Shown here: piece by piece, positions 9,760 through 20,323 of the stretch
Position numbering within the stretch: the first letter of the stretch is position 1
How the letters are laid out: every line of letters starts with the position of its first letter
From: Phytopythium helicoides
Lineage: Eukaryota; Oomycota; Peronosporomycetes; Pythiales; Pythiaceae
DNA length: 64,000 nucleotides
Assembly: GCA_024867545.1 (NCBI GenBank)
Contig: JANFNE010000001.1
Coordinates: forward strand, 992,001-1,056,000
Direction of reading: 5' to 3'
Translations under genes and position numbers: made by a program
Notes under the pieces: model-generated
Seen by the model: only the letters and a program-made list of their open reading frames with translations
The model's database searches: none
What the model was told of the DNA's origin: nothing

Positions 9760-11697
9760 TCACTTGGTCGGCGCGCAGCCGCCCGTGATCTTCCAGCACT
9801 GCGAGCGCTCGTACATGGACGCGAGGTTCACGAGCGTGGCCCAGACCGTGGCGAAGACCAGGTACACGAGCGTGAGCACGCCCGCGAGCTTGCTGGAGCC
9901 GCCCGAGCGCTTGAGCTCCTGTGTCTCGGCCTTCTGCCGAGGCAGCAGCGGCAGGAAGCCCAGCGACAGCAGCTTCATGGCGTAGCAGATCCAGATGGTG
10001 ATGGTCACGTCGCGCCGCACCACGTACGTGTCGTCGATGATGTCCTGCCGCCACACGTGGAACTGCGCGTTCACGATCTTGGCCAGCGACCGCCCGAACG
10101 GCGTCGACAGGTTCGTCGTGGCCGTCAGAAGGCCGTACAGAGAGCCCTCGAAGCCGGGCTCCGCCAGCTCCACCACCACGTACGTCGCGACCATGAAGCG
10201 CACGCCGTCAGGCAGGTACTCGATGACCGGCACGCCGAGCCAGAACCACTGGTTGCGGATCACGTCCCACACGGTCATCATAGTCATGAACGCGTCGGCT
10301 GAGAGCGCCGAGCACATGGTGATGACGATGATCCAGCGCCAGTTCCAGCCGAGCCCGTACCGACCCGTCAGGGCCAGCGTTGTCGCGTAGAAAATGGTGC
10401 CGACAATCGTCATGAGGCTGTTGTTGAACGGCGTCGCGTGCACCCAGTACGACTTGATGTTGCTCGACGACACAATGTTGAAACTGTTGAAGACGCCTGA
10501 GAAGAACTTGTACGCCACGATTTGGTACACAGCTCGCTGCTGCAGCAGAGTCCATAGCTTGGAAAGGTACACACGGATACGAGCCCACTGCTGCGAAAGC
10601 TTGCTGTTGCCTTCCGTTGTCTCCTCACCAAAGGTGGTATCAGAATACGGCGTTTCGCTCACAAACAACCACGACACTGGGATGAGTGGCGTGCAGCAGC
10701 AGGCAACAATCAACATGAGCTGCGGAAAAGTGAGCGAGTATCCGAAGTCCCCGCCGTATTCTTCGCCATTAAGTGTGAATGCCACAACAGCTGCACCAAA
10801 TGCAGTGAAAGCAGTCTTCACCGTATACGCTGCTGTTTGCAGGCGACCTCGCGATTCGATCGGCTCCCGCTGCGCGAGCTCAACGACCAAGGCGTCAGCC
10901 GCAACTTCGCACAGCAAGTACCCGAAAGAAGCGATCATCATCGGAACAACGTATTTGCCAGCTTCGTTCGGAGCGTCGGCGTTGATGCTTGCGATTTGCT
11001 CAGCTGTCCAGTCTCCCTCGTCGATGTTGTGCATGGCTGCGTCGCCATAGTACGGAGCTGGAACGCCCATTCCTGCCATGGCAAACAAAAGTGCGCAGCT
11101 CAAAGCCCACCCCATCACCATGTACGGCCGCCGGCGGTATCCGAATATCGGGATGCAGTCGCTCATGATGCCGAAGACAGCCTTGTAGCACCACGGAATT
11201 TGAACCAGCACGGTTGCCGACACGTAGATGGTGCCTTCTGCATTCAGATATCCTTGCAGCACCGGGTAGATAACGCCTGGTATCACTCCTGCGAGGAACC
11301 CAACGCCGGCGTATTGTGCCAGAAGCCCAATGCTCTCTTTGGAAAACAACTTCGGTGCCTCTCCTACTCGAAGAGCGCCATTCTCGAGCGTATATGGAGC
11401 AATCGGTGACGACGCACTCAGGTATGTATCCCGCTTGACTTGCTCGGGAGCGATCCCGTGCTGTTGCGCCGATCCGTCGACGCTGGGAGTGACAACCTGG
11501 GGTGTCATATTGTCTGATGGCCAAAGCACCGCCGGTTTCTGGTGATCTCGGGAAATTGAAGAGTGGACAGCTTGAGATCGCGCTCCGTTTGCGGAGAGGG
11601 CAGGCAGGACAAATGCTGGTGGTTCGCGAGGATCGAGGGCAGGCCCAGAGACGAGGGAGATGGGGCTAGACGCGGCTACTTCGCTTGGCAGCTGCAA
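9760..11697 (-). CDS. Folate-biopterin transporter (FBT/BT1 family), intact
   Basis: Multi-pass membrane carrier of the BT1 branch of the major facilitator superfamily, a family much expanded in oomycetes; substrates in other protists are folate or biopterin, here unknown. 645 residues if the first ATG is used. The first 120 residues are a Ser/Pro-rich cytosolic tail, so a later Met (for example in DNMTPQVV) is also possible. Then about twelve membrane segments with family motifs: LAQYAGVGFLAGVIPGVIYP, PWCYKAVFGIMSDCIPIFGYRRRPYM, EVAADALVVELAQ, the RG-L-T-AY loop, AYKFFSGVFNSFNIVSSSNI, and a Trp-rich second half. It ends with CWKITGGCAPTK. The divergent neighbour at 12511 is a paralogue. Confidence 0.93.
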   Translation of the reverse strand: MQLPSEVAASSPISLVSGPALDPREPPAFVLPALSANGARSQAVHSSISRDHQKPAVLWPSDNMTPQVVTPSVDGSAQQHGIAPEQVKRDTYLSASSPIAPYTLENGALRVGEAPKLFSKESIGLLAQYAGVGFLAGVIPGVIYPVLQGYLNAEGTIYVSATVLVQIPWCYKAVFGIMSDCIPIFGYRRRPYMVMGWALSCALLFAMAGMGVPAPYYGDAAMHNIDEGDWTAEQIASINADAPNEAGKYVVPMMIASFGYLLCEVAADALVVELAQREPIESRGRLQTAAYTVKTAFTAFGAAVVAFTLNGEEYGGDFGYSLTFPQLMLIVACCCTPLIPVSWLFVSETPYSDTTFGEETTEGNSKLSQQWARIRVYLSKLWTLLQQRAVYQIVAYKFFSGVFNSFNIVSSSNIKSYWVHATPFNNSLMTIVGTIFYATTLALTGRYGLGWNWRWIIVITMCSALSADAFMTMMTVWDVIRNQWFWLGVPVIEYLPDGVRFMVATYVVVELAEPGFEGSLYGLLTATTNLSTPFGRSLAKIVNAQFHVWRQDIIDDTYVVRRDVTITIWICYAMKLLSLGFLPLLPRQKAETQELKRSGGSSKLAGVLTLVYLVFATVWATLVNLASMYERSQCWKITGGCAPTK

Positions 11698-12510
11698 CAG
11701 TGCCGGGTTCCGAATTGAATGAGCACCCGGGGGCTCAATAACGCTCGTTCAGCGACAGCGCGGGTCAGTTCGCAGCAACCACCAATCACTAGCACAAGAT
11801 ACTTTGTGTTGTACCCTGGCATCTCCACGCTGACTGGTTGAACTGGCTATCGTTCGACGTTAATCGGCCATGCTGGTGGTTCAAACTGCAACCGAAAGCC
11901 GCCACATTTTCCGACGGCGGCCATGCAGATCTCGTTAAGCTGAGGTGGCACAAGCCTCGGAGACACTGAGGCCGCACGCCGAATTCACCCCCGCCAGCCA
12001 AAGCCCCGGCTTTCACATCTCGACGCACCGTCGCCTGTCGCTGCACGAGCTCCGACGGCGACACTGACAGACAGGCGAGCGAATCTCGAGAGCAGCAGGC
12101 ATGCAGGCGAGGTGCAAAACCTGCGTCGCCGCATATTGAGGTCGCCATTATGCCTTCTGCTTGCCGCATTGTTTGCACAGCTGCAAGCCTCGTGACTTCT
12201 AAAGTCGATACCAGTAGAAACATTTGTGCGGAGACAACCTGGTTGCGGCCGTGAGCGAGCGCCTCACATCCCGCCGCCCTTGCAGCCACGCGCCTCGCAC
12301 AGGACTGGCAGCGCACACGTGCCCTCGCGGCTCACGGCGCGACGATCCGATCGGCGTCAAGGGACTGGCAAGTGTTGATTTGAACACCAGCGCCTCCGGA
12401 TTAAAGCGGTGACTAATAACTTGTCCGACGGCGACGCAGCAGGGAGTTGGTTGTGTCATACCTTTGGGCATTTGCACGTTGACCACGTGACCTCTACCCA
12501 ACCGTTGAGC
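11698..12510. other. Divergent intergenic region between the two transporter copies
   Basis: 813 bases separating two paralogous transporters that point away from each other. No coding pattern, RNA gene or internal repeat was seen. It is the promoter region of both copies. Confidence 0.45.
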
Positions 12511-14215
12511 ATGGGGGTCCAGGGAGAGCGCCAGCAATTACTGCCACCTTCGTCCCCGACAACATCCGGCAGTAGCTCTCCGTGCTACTCGACTTCTTCA
12601 GCAGCTCCCGCCTGCAAGACACGCGACGACGGTGCACTGCGTGAAGGCCCAGCTCCTCGATTGCTTGCGCTAGAGACTCTTATTCTTCTCGCTCAATTCG
12701 CCGGTGTGGGCTTTTCAGCAGGCGCACTGCATGGCTCCATTTATCCCGTTCTCCAAGGTTACTTCAACGCTGAAGGGACAACCGTCGCGTCTGCCGGCAT
12801 GCTCGTCAAGCTCCCGTGGTCCTTCAAATTCCTTTTCGGCCTGATCAGCGACTGCTTCCCAATCTTGGGCTATCGGCGCGTGCCCTACATGGTGATGGGT
12901 TGGCTGATCAGCTGCGCCATGCTGCTCACAATCGGCTCAATGTCAATGGGCGAGCCGTACTACGTTGATCCGGCACTGCGCTCGACTGACCCAGACGACT
13001 GGACGCCGGAAGACTGGAACTCGATCAACTCGTCTGCGCGCGATAATGCTGGACTGCTTGTCGTGCCAATGATGTTCGCGACGGTCGGTTTCTTGATCAC
13101 AGAGGTGGCTGCCGACTCTACCATTGTGGAGATGGCGCAACGGGAGCCGATTCAAACTCGTGGCACAATCCAATCGGCTGCACACAGTGTCCGCATGGCA
13201 TTTTATGCAGCTGGTGAGCTCGCTGTTGCGTTTGCGTTCAATGGAGCCGACTACGGTGGGTCGTTCGCATTCTCCTTGACGTTTCCCGCATTTTTCCGCT
13301 GGAATGGGCTGGCTGTGCGCGCCACTGCTGCCTGCAGCATTGGTTCTACTATCGTATGAGCGCAAGGTGGTAACTCCAGCGTTGAGAAGCTACCTCGCGG
13401 CTTTCTGGGTCGTCCTGCAGAAGCGCGCTGTCTGCCAAGTTGCTGCGTACAAGTTTTTCTCTGGGGTGCTCAACAATTTCAACATCGTCGCATCCAGCAA
13501 CATCAAGGCTCACTGGGTGCACGCCACACCGTTCAACTCGAATATCATGAGCGTCGCTGGTACACTTGCGCATGCGGCGACACTCGCGGTAACAGCAAAG
13601 CACGGACTGCAGTGGAACTGGCGAGTCAGCATCGCGCTGACTGTGATCGCTGGTATTGTAATTGATGGCTTCATGACACTCCTAGTGACTTGGGACGTCT
13701 GCCGAAATCAGTGGCTTTGGCTAACTGTTCCAGGTTTTCGGCCACATCCCGGAAGGCGTGCGCTACATTATCTCGAACTATGTTGTTGTTGAGCTCATTG
13801 AGCCGGGAACAGAAGGTGCGCTTTATGGTTTGCTGACTACAACAGCCAATCTCTCGTCGCCTGTCGGTAAAACCTCCTCCAAGTTGGTGAATGCGCACTT
13901 CATGTGTGGGAGGACGATATTCTGCGTGACACCTTTGAAACTCGGCGCGACGTGACCATCACGATTTGGATTTGCTACTCGCTCAAGTTGCTCTCACTCG
14001 TTTTGTTGCCCATGCTCCCCAAGCAAAAGCGCGAGACCCAGCTGCTTCGACAACGAGGAGGCTCCAGCAGGAAGACTGCAATCGTGATGCTTCTGATCCT
14101 GGCTGTTGGCATGACATGGACCACAACAGTAAACCTACTGAGTATGGATCCGCGTACAAAGTGCTGGGCCATTACGGGTGGTTGCCCCCACCATCCTCCC
14201 TCACCAAGTGATTAG
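12511..14215 (+). pseudogene. Second folate-biopterin transporter copy with three frameshifts
   Basis: Paralogue of the gene at 9760-11697, head-to-head with it. It starts MGVQGERQQLLPP at 12511 and keeps the same motifs (LLAQFAGVGFSAGALHGSIYP, LISDCFPILGYRRVPYM, EVAADSTIVEMAQREP, AYKFFSGVLNNFNIVASSNI, TIWICYSLKLLSL, CWAITGGCP). The frame breaks three times: near 13294 in a run of five T, near 13734 in a run of four T, and near 13900 where one C seems missing. Removing two bases and adding one gives 568 in-phase codons. There are no nonsense codons apart from those produced by the shifts. It is either a very young pseudogene or an intact gene with homopolymer errors. The loop after membrane segment six is shorter than in the paralogue. 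Confidence 0.85.
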
Positions 14216-15462
14216 ATTGCATCTCTCTAGATGTAGAGCACCATTCACTATCGCATACGCATTTTGGGGTGTTGTTTATTACAAACCAAGAGAGGGAATC
14301 TGGAAGTACTCATTGATGACAGAATGTACCAACTAACCAATCCATCCCCCATGACGCAGTCATGCCGTGGCGGGTGCTGTCCTGCTCGACGCCGCTCCAA
14401 AACAAAACACCAGAGGTTGAAGTTGCGATCGCTCACTTTGAAGTTGCTTGGCGTCATCGCGTGACACCCAAGGCGAGCGCCGGACAGTCCGCCGCCAAAT
14501 TTTGAGAGGGAAAAAAAGTAGTGTTTGTTCGCCTCCAAATGGCGAGGTGCCAGCGCGTTGCTTCACGTTGGTTGCTGCTTCGCGGCCAGCTGGCTGGTAA
14601 TGCGCGCGCGTGTCAGTCGTACACTATCCTGGAGTTGCATCACAAGTTGAGTGATTCACAACAGTCCACAGCGTGCGTTTTCTCTCTCGACCACACCATA
14701 CCCCATCCCACCCCTTTGCGGGTGTCAGATTAGAGCGTTTAGTACTACAGTAGACGCACAGTTCAGCGGTCCATAGAGCAGCAGAGTGCGCCAGGCGACG
14801 CGGGGAGACGTAGGGCGACACGGAGTAAGCTCACCAGTGGCCCACGCTCCTGATCGCTCCTGATCGAGAGACTTTGATGCGTGCTCCCTCTCGACGGCTG
14901 ACGTCAGCGTCAAACCGGTCCGCTCGAGCCTCGGAGTCGGGAAGATCGGAGGTGGCACGCGGAGGAGTAGACAATCAAGTCAAACGTGTCGTGTCGTGCG
15001 GGGGTGGTACGATGCACCATGCAGAGTCAAGTTGAAGTGACATGCCTAGCCTCGTAAATAAATGCGTGCATTGGCAGAAAGATGAGTCAGCGGAATGGAA
15101 TGGAAGGCGACGCGCAGGGATACTGTTCGCCTCCAGCGGCAACCAGTTGTTCGATTAGGTGCTTTCGAGTACTTACATGTGTAGTACCCTACAGATAAAT
15201 CAACGGGAGTGGCATCGGTCTCGACAGCTCGTTCCTGTGGTGCTTTTGGGGGATCGATCCGATGGAGTAGGTAAGGTCAGCGCATTGACGGTCGCTATTG
15301 CGGTGCAGTCATCATCAAGTCAGAGTAAGCGAGGCTTTCAGTCTCATATCGAGCGAAAAAAAAAGAAAAGAAAAGAAAAGCGTAGTAGGTGGGTCTGGTG
15401 AGTGTTTTGAGCTCTAATCGCCACGTTTTGGACAGGTTCAAACGAGAGCTACGTACGTAAAC

Positions 15463-16065
15463 TTACTTCTTGTCGAGGTAGGCGGCAACACCAGGCAGCG
15501 CCTTCACATCCTCCACGATGCTCGCGAGCTTCGGATACGCGCCAATGTCGAAGGACGGGAACGTCGTGTTGACCTTGTTGGTGATGTAGTCGTAGATCTG
15601 GAAGTCCGCGAGCGACACATCGTCGCCGAGGACGAACTTGCCCTGCACAAATCCTTGGAGCACGTTGAGCGTCTTGGGGAGTGTCTCCTCGAGGAACTTC
15701 TTGGACTTTTCCGCCTTGATCGCTTCGTCCTTCTCCACGAAGCGGATGTTGGACAGCGGCACGGACAGGTCGGCGAAGGTGTCCGAGACCATATCGACGC
15801 GCAGCGCCTGCAGCGGGTCGGTCGGGTAGGCACCGACGAGCTTGCTGGCGTACCGCGCGATCGCAATGCTCTGTACATACACGACTCCGTCGACCTCGAG
15901 CAGCGGTATCTGGCCGAGCGGTAGCGTTGGCTTGATCTCGGCGAACTTGTCAAAGCCGATGCGGTAGTCGTCAAACGCGATGCCGCCGTAGTGGAGCACG
16001 AGACGCGTGAGCTCGGCGCGGCCGGGAAAGTGGTAGTATGTAAGCTTGAGCTGCGGAGCGACCAT
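15463..16065 (-). CDS. Sigma-like glutathione S-transferase, copy A
   Basis: 200-residue cytosolic GST conjugating glutathione to electrophiles. The N-terminal thioredoxin-fold domain has the catalytic-type Tyr in KLTYYHFPGRAELTR, the cis-Pro loop GQIPLLEVDG and the glutathione gamma-glutamyl contact QSIAIARYA. The C-terminal helical domain includes LGDDVSLADFQIYDYI, the GST N-capping box region. The start is the ATG at 16065 (MVAPQLK): it is shared by all four copies and sits in GCCATGG, while upstream in-frame codons have no ATG. It is identical in protein to copy B. Class assignment (sigma/prostaglandin-synthase-like) is by pattern only. Confidence 0.93.
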   Translation of the reverse strand: MVAPQLKLTYYHFPGRAELTRLVLHYGGIAFDDYRIGFDKFAEIKPTLPLGQIPLLEVDGVVYVQSIAIARYASKLVGAYPTDPLQALRVDMVSDTFADLSVPLSNIRFVEKDEAIKAEKSKKFLEETLPKTLNVLQGFVQGKFVLGDDVSLADFQIYDYITNKVNTTFPSFDIGAYPKLASIVEDVKALPGVAAYLDKK

Positions 16066-16100
16066 GGCTAGTGTTGGTGCTGGTGTTGTGCTTACGGATG

Positions 16101-16118
16101 CCAATGGAGAAGTGAGCT
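16101..16118 (-). promoter_or_regulatory. Candidate oomycete core promoter, GST copy A
   Basis: On the minus strand the bases read AGCTCACTTCTCCATTGG, about 36 bases before the start codon. It resembles the oomycete initiator plus flanking region (TCAYTYY followed by a CATT/WTTT box). The same block precedes all GST copies and MGMT. Confidence 0.5.
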
Positions 16119-16307
16119 CGAGCTCGGAGATGCTCGTTTGGGATCACGTGGTCACTGACACTACACTGTGCGGAGCCTACAGGTAGTTGACTGGACACAG
16201 CAAGCTTTCTGACGTGGTACTGTATCAATGGATGAGCACGTCAAATCTCAACTGTCGGCACCAATGACGGAATTGCGTAAACGTACATCGAGGGCAGCTG
16301 GTTTGCT

Positions 16308-16599
16308 GGCCGTCAGTCAAGCTTCTGAGAGACGCTAGAGTTGTTATGGGTGTAGATGATGAATCTGACAGCCATGGTCGTTTGCGGGGTTCTTCATACA
16401 GTAGACCTACACTCATGGAATTTTGGTATGAACGACATGATGTAATCTTGTTGATGGAGGTAAGCCGTCGTGGGAAAAAGAGCTCAGCGAACCGTGGCCT
16501 GGCGAGATTGAGTCAACAAAAACTCTTGTGATTATTACACTCGATTATGTCAGTTTGATGACGACAACGAGAGGTTCCTCTCGCAATTCACCGACGACG
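16308..16599. other. Spacer of GST palindrome 1
   Basis: 292 bases between the inner ends of arms A and B, not self-complementary. No convincing gene is seen. The phrase TGGCGAGATTGAGTCA at about 16500 resembles CTGGTGAGATTGAGTCA in the spacer of palindrome 2, so the two palindromes probably share an origin. Confidence 0.7.
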
Positions 16600-16788
16600 A
16601 GCAAACCAGCTGCCCTCGATGTACGTTTACGCAATTCCGTCATTGGTGCCGACAGTTGAGATTTGACGTGCTCATCCATTGATACAGTACCACGTCAGAA
16701 AGCTTGCTGTGTCCAGTCAACTACCTGTAGGCTCCGCACAGTGTAGTGTCAGTGACCACGTGATCCCAAACGAGCATCTCCGAGCTCG

Positions 16789-16806
16789 AGCTCACTTCTC
16801 CATTGG
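16789..16806 (+). promoter_or_regulatory. Candidate oomycete core promoter, GST copy B
   Basis: AGCTCACTTCTCCATTGG, 36 bases before the ATG at 16842; mirror image of the site at 16101-16118. Confidence 0.5.
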
Positions 16807-16841
16807 CATCCGTAAGCACAACACCAGCACCAACACTAGCC

Positions 16842-17444
16842 ATGGTCGCTCCGCAGCTCAAGCTTACATACTACCACTTTCCCGGCCGCGCCGAGCTCAC
16901 GCGTCTCGTGCTCCACTACGGCGGCATCGCGTTTGACGACTACCGCATCGGCTTTGACAAGTTCGCCGAGATCAAGCCAACGCTACCGCTCGGCCAGATA
17001 CCGCTGCTCGAGGTCGACGGAGTCGTGTATGTACAGAGCATTGCGATCGCGCGGTACGCCAGCAAGCTCGTCGGTGCCTACCCGACCGACCCGCTGCAGG
17101 CGCTGCGCGTCGATATGGTCTCGGACACCTTCGCCGACCTGTCCGTGCCGCTGTCCAACATCCGCTTCGTGGAGAAGGACGAAGCGATCAAGGCGGAAAA
17201 GTCCAAGAAGTTCCTCGAGGAGACACTCCCCAAGACGCTCAACGTGCTCCAAGGATTTGTGCAGGGCAAGTTCGTCCTCGGCGACGATGTGTCGCTCGCG
17301 GACTTCCAGATCTACGACTACATCACCAACAAGGTCAACACGACGTTCCCGTCCTTCGACATTGGCGCGTATCCGAAGCTCGCGAGCATCGTGGAGGATG
17401 TGAAGGCGCTGCCTGGTGTTGCCGCCTACCTCGACAAGAAGTAA
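16842..17444 (+). CDS. Sigma-like glutathione S-transferase, copy B
   Basis: 200 residues, identical in translation to copy A on the other arm (YHFPGRAELTR, GQIPLLEVDG, QSIAIARYAS, GDDVSLADFQIYDYI). It starts at ATG 16842 and has no introns. The identity of the two genes and their flanks, including untranslated sequence, points to very recent duplication or continuing gene conversion between palindrome arms. Confidence 0.93.
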   Translation: MVAPQLKLTYYHFPGRAELTRLVLHYGGIAFDDYRIGFDKFAEIKPTLPLGQIPLLEVDGVVYVQSIAIARYASKLVGAYPTDPLQALRVDMVSDTFADLSVPLSNIRFVEKDEAIKAEKSKKFLEETLPKTLNVLQGFVQGKFVLGDDVSLADFQIYDYITNKVNTTFPSFDIGAYPKLASIVEDVKALPGVAAYLDKK

Positions 17445-18121
17445 GTTTACGTACGTAGCTCTCGTTTGAACCTGTCCAAAACGTGGCGATTAGAGCTCAA
17501 AACACTCACCAGACCCACCTACTACGCTTTTCTTTTCTTTTCTTTTTTTTTCGCTCGATATGAGACTGAAAGCCTCGCTTACTCTGACTTGATGATGACT
17601 GCACCGCAATAGCGACCGTCAATGCGCTGACCTTACCTACTCCATCGGATCGATCCCCCAAAAGCACCACAGGAACGAGCTGTCGAGACCGATGCCACTC
17701 CCGTTGATTTATCTGTAGGGTACTACACATGTAAGTACTCGAAAGCACCTAATCGAACAACTGGTTGCCGCTGGAGGCGAACAGTGTCCCTGCGCGTCGC
17801 CTTCCATTCCATTCCGCTGACTCATCTTTCTGCCAATGCACGCATTTATTTACGAGGCTAGGCATGTCACTTCAACTTGACTCTGCATGGTGCATCGTAC
17901 CACCCCCGCACGACACGACACGTTTGACTTGATTGTCTACTCCTCCGCGTGCCACCTCCGATCTTCCCGACTCCGAGGCTCGAGCGGACCGGTTTGACGC
18001 TGACGTCAGCCGTCGAGAGGGAGCACGCATCAAAGTCTCTCGATCAGGAGCGATCAGGAGCGTGGGCCACCGGCGAGCTTACTCCGTGTCGCCCCGCGTC
18101 GCCTGGCGCACTCTGCTGCTC

Positions 18122-18489
18122 AATGGTCGAATATTGCCACGATTCCAACCCAAGAAAAATGTATGGAGCAGTTTATGGTGCAATGAGCCAATCAAATTTC
18201 CGTATTTCAACCGTAGCCAATAGAACCGCATCAGAAATTTATTTTTAGGGAAAATCCCAGAAGGTGACTCACTTCAGAAATTTTCCCAAAAGGTGACTCG
18301 ATAGGGTAGAGCGGTTAAAGATTATGATGTGATTGGTCGAGTCGACTTGGTGTTGACGACTCAAGTGGTTTGGTGCGTGTGTGATGTGTTAGTGACACAC
18401 GGATCGATATCACCGAGGTCAATTGAGGGCCCGTTGGAGAAGAGGGTTGTCGCGGATCAGCCGTTAATGCTCCGCACTAAAAGGTATGT
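18122..18489. other. Unique sequence between arm B and the chromovirus
   Basis: 368 bases, AT-richer than the surroundings, with a short internal near-repeat (CAGAAGGTGACTC and CAAAAGGTGACTC near 18260 and 18290). No coding or RNA gene is recognised. Confidence 0.5.
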
Positions 18490-18804
18490 TGTGACGGAGT
18501 CACACAGCACTATGCTTCGAGGAAGCGTTGCAGCTCGTGGGTACGAAGTACCGAGCTGGCTAGCCAAACGAGCTGAGGGTCTGTGTGGTAGGCGGTAAAA
18601 TAGAGACTGTGTATTTGTATGCATTACAGCCCATTCGAAATGGGTGGTTCCTACAAGGACTGTACGCAAACTACTTGACTACTGTATGCAAGGCTCATGA
18701 GAGCCACTCAACCTCACGGCCGTACTTAGTCGGAGGGCAATGGGTACACAACCCAGTGTAGCCATGCTACCCCCATGGGTACATACCCGTGTAACCCCGT
18801 TACA
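18490..18804 (-). repeat. 3' LTR of the truncated copy
   Basis: 315 bases, ending TGTAAC...CGTCACA on the minus strand. It matches the LTR at 30784-31098 in inverted orientation. The outer flank is GGTATGT; no matching target-site duplication was found at the far end of the palindrome. Confidence 0.85.
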
Positions 18805-18947
18805 CTCTCCCCCACTCAGATGTGAGTCACTCACTTTCCAAAAAGGCACGCCTGACCCAAATAGGTCCACGGCCGGGAACAGTCGTTCCAAACTGGTCAT
18901 TCGTGAAAAAGCGGCGGAGGAGGAACGGTCGTTCCGAGGCACTGTCC

Positions 18948-20264
18948 ATGACAGTTGGCAAGACGCCACGCGCCCGCGGCCAGGCTGCCGCGTCCTCGGA
19001 CGCTGCTGTTCGGTCCGAACAGTCGGGGAGTGCAACCGCACAAGCCCCTGCAGTCGCTGCACCACCTGCAGCTGCTGCGACTCTCCCAGCACCCCGCGCG
19101 AGTGGTGGTACTAACTCTCAAGGCTCCTCGAGCCTGCAAGCCGGTAACGAGGTTACCGCTCCGCGCTTGTCGGTGGGCGAGTATCACCGACGGCAGTCAG
19201 CGCGACTGCGCAAGATGGCGTCGGCGACGCCTCAAGCAACCGACGAGGAGTCGCCTCCTACGTCCCGGCACGCCGTGCCAGACGCACCCGAAAGGGCCAA
19301 CAGCGCGGTGGCGCAGCAGGACGTCGAGGACGTTCATGTTGCTAGCGCCACCAGCGCAAGCGTCGTGCGCGAAAGCGCGAGGCATGACAGGGAGTACCCG
19401 TCGCCCACTGAGTCCATGCAAGTGGACTACGACGAGTCCGATGAGGACAAGCCTCCTGCTCCAAGTGCCTCGGCACCGAGCAACAGTGTCGGTGCTGCGC
19501 CATCGCACACTTCTCTGACACCGCGCTCACCCGTGAGCGATCAAGAAGAAGGAGAGATCATCACCAACGATCTCGACGGTGCTCAAGAGGAGCTTCTCGG
19601 GGAAACGAACTCGTTCGTGCGCCCCCAACCCATGGATTTGGACGTTGAGGACACGCGTCCTCAATCTCGGACCGATGCAGAGCTCGAGGAGCGCTATGGC
19701 TCATTGACCGCGCCTGGGTTGCAAGCACGGCGCTACCAAGCTTGGTACTCCCATGAGGTGGCTCAGCGCCATGCGCTCCGTGCTCGCTATCTCGAGCCAC
19801 TTGTGTTCTCTCCACGAGAGTATGAGCAACGCTTGGATGATCAAGCTGCTCGCAGGCAGGTGCCTTCCATGAACAGGCAATACCCGCTGGTCCTTCGACC
19901 CGATGAGAATGTCGCGCAGTATCACGCTGGCTTCCAGCAGTGGTGTACGCAGAACGGTTTTCCGTTCACGACTCTCAACGAGAGCTTCCGCAAAGAGGAC
20001 GTTATGTCCGAGCGGCAACTGCGCTTCTTCTATGCGAAGTTGTTGGCAAAGGGGACGGTCGGTCGACCTTCAGAGTCCCCCCCCCCCCCCCTGCCATTGA
20101 GGCCATCCGTGGACAGGTGTCTCAACCACGGAGTGGCCATTCCGACGGCGCTAAGCGCCTTGCGCGGGACCACCACGGCGCTGAGTCCGATTCGACTCAT
20201 AAGCGCGCACGAGGTCCGGGCAATCCTCGAGGAGGACGTTCGCTGGCTCCCACGAGTTGTGTGA
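18948..20264 (+). CDS. Antisense ORF a of the chromovirus, left-arm copy
   Basis: Runs opposite to pol. From the first in-frame ATG (MTVGKTPRARGQ) it gives 438 residues; the frame is open from 18822, which adds a basic stretch VKKRRRRNGR. The first 250 residues are Ala/Ser/Pro/Glu-rich and look disordered. Residues about 260-380 look folded (QARRYQAWYSHEVAQRHALR, YLEPLVFSPREYEQRLDDQA, FQQWCTQNGFPFTTLN, MSERQLRFFYAKLLAKG). At a run of 15 C (20077-20091) the frame turns into a poor-looking tail; a frame one base away continues with a basic, Gly/Arg-rich segment to about 20377. No family recognised. See 29327-30640 for the other copy. Confidence 0.55.
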   Translation: MTVGKTPRARGQAAASSDAAVRSEQSGSATAQAPAVAAPPAAAATLPAPRASGGTNSQGSSSLQAGNEVTAPRLSVGEYHRRQSARLRKMASATPQATDEESPPTSRHAVPDAPERANSAVAQQDVEDVHVASATSASVVRESARHDREYPSPTESMQVDYDESDEDKPPAPSASAPSNSVGAAPSHTSLTPRSPVSDQEEGEIITNDLDGAQEELLGETNSFVRPQPMDLDVEDTRPQSRTDAELEERYGSLTAPGLQARRYQAWYSHEVAQRHALRARYLEPLVFSPREYEQRLDDQAARRQVPSMNRQYPLVLRPDENVAQYHAGFQQWCTQNGFPFTTLNESFRKEDVMSERQLRFFYAKLLAKGTVGRPSESPPPPLPLRPSVDRCLNHGVAIPTALSALRGTTTALSPIRLISAHEVRAILEEDVRWLPRVV

Positions 20265-20323
20265 GTGCGGATACCCCCGCCACTTCACAAGGTACTGGAG
20301 TTGTCCGCGCCGAAGCCTATGCT

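Larger units (their letters stand above)
14330..16307 (-). repeat. GST palindrome 1, left arm (arm A)
   Basis: Inverted partner of arm B: position x here pairs with 32907 minus x. From 14786 to 16307 it matches arm B almost base for base (one difference seen, near 15121, including an identical nine-base A run). From 14786 out to about 14330 it instead matches the right flank of arm D (53.6-54.27 kb) in inverted orientation. The arm includes a complete GST gene, its 5' and 3' flanks and promoter. Confidence 0.92.
16600..18121 (+). repeat. GST palindrome 1, right arm (arm B)
   Basis: Inverted copy of arm A. The match stops at about 18121, in the middle of a block that in arms A and D continues for a further 450-550 bases. 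Arm B is thus the truncated side. Confidence 0.92.

Noticed and set aside
15463..16104. Longer GST start (MASVSTTPAPTLA) 13 codons upstream
   Set aside because: The upstream start codon is TTG, and the extension is not shared by copies C and D.
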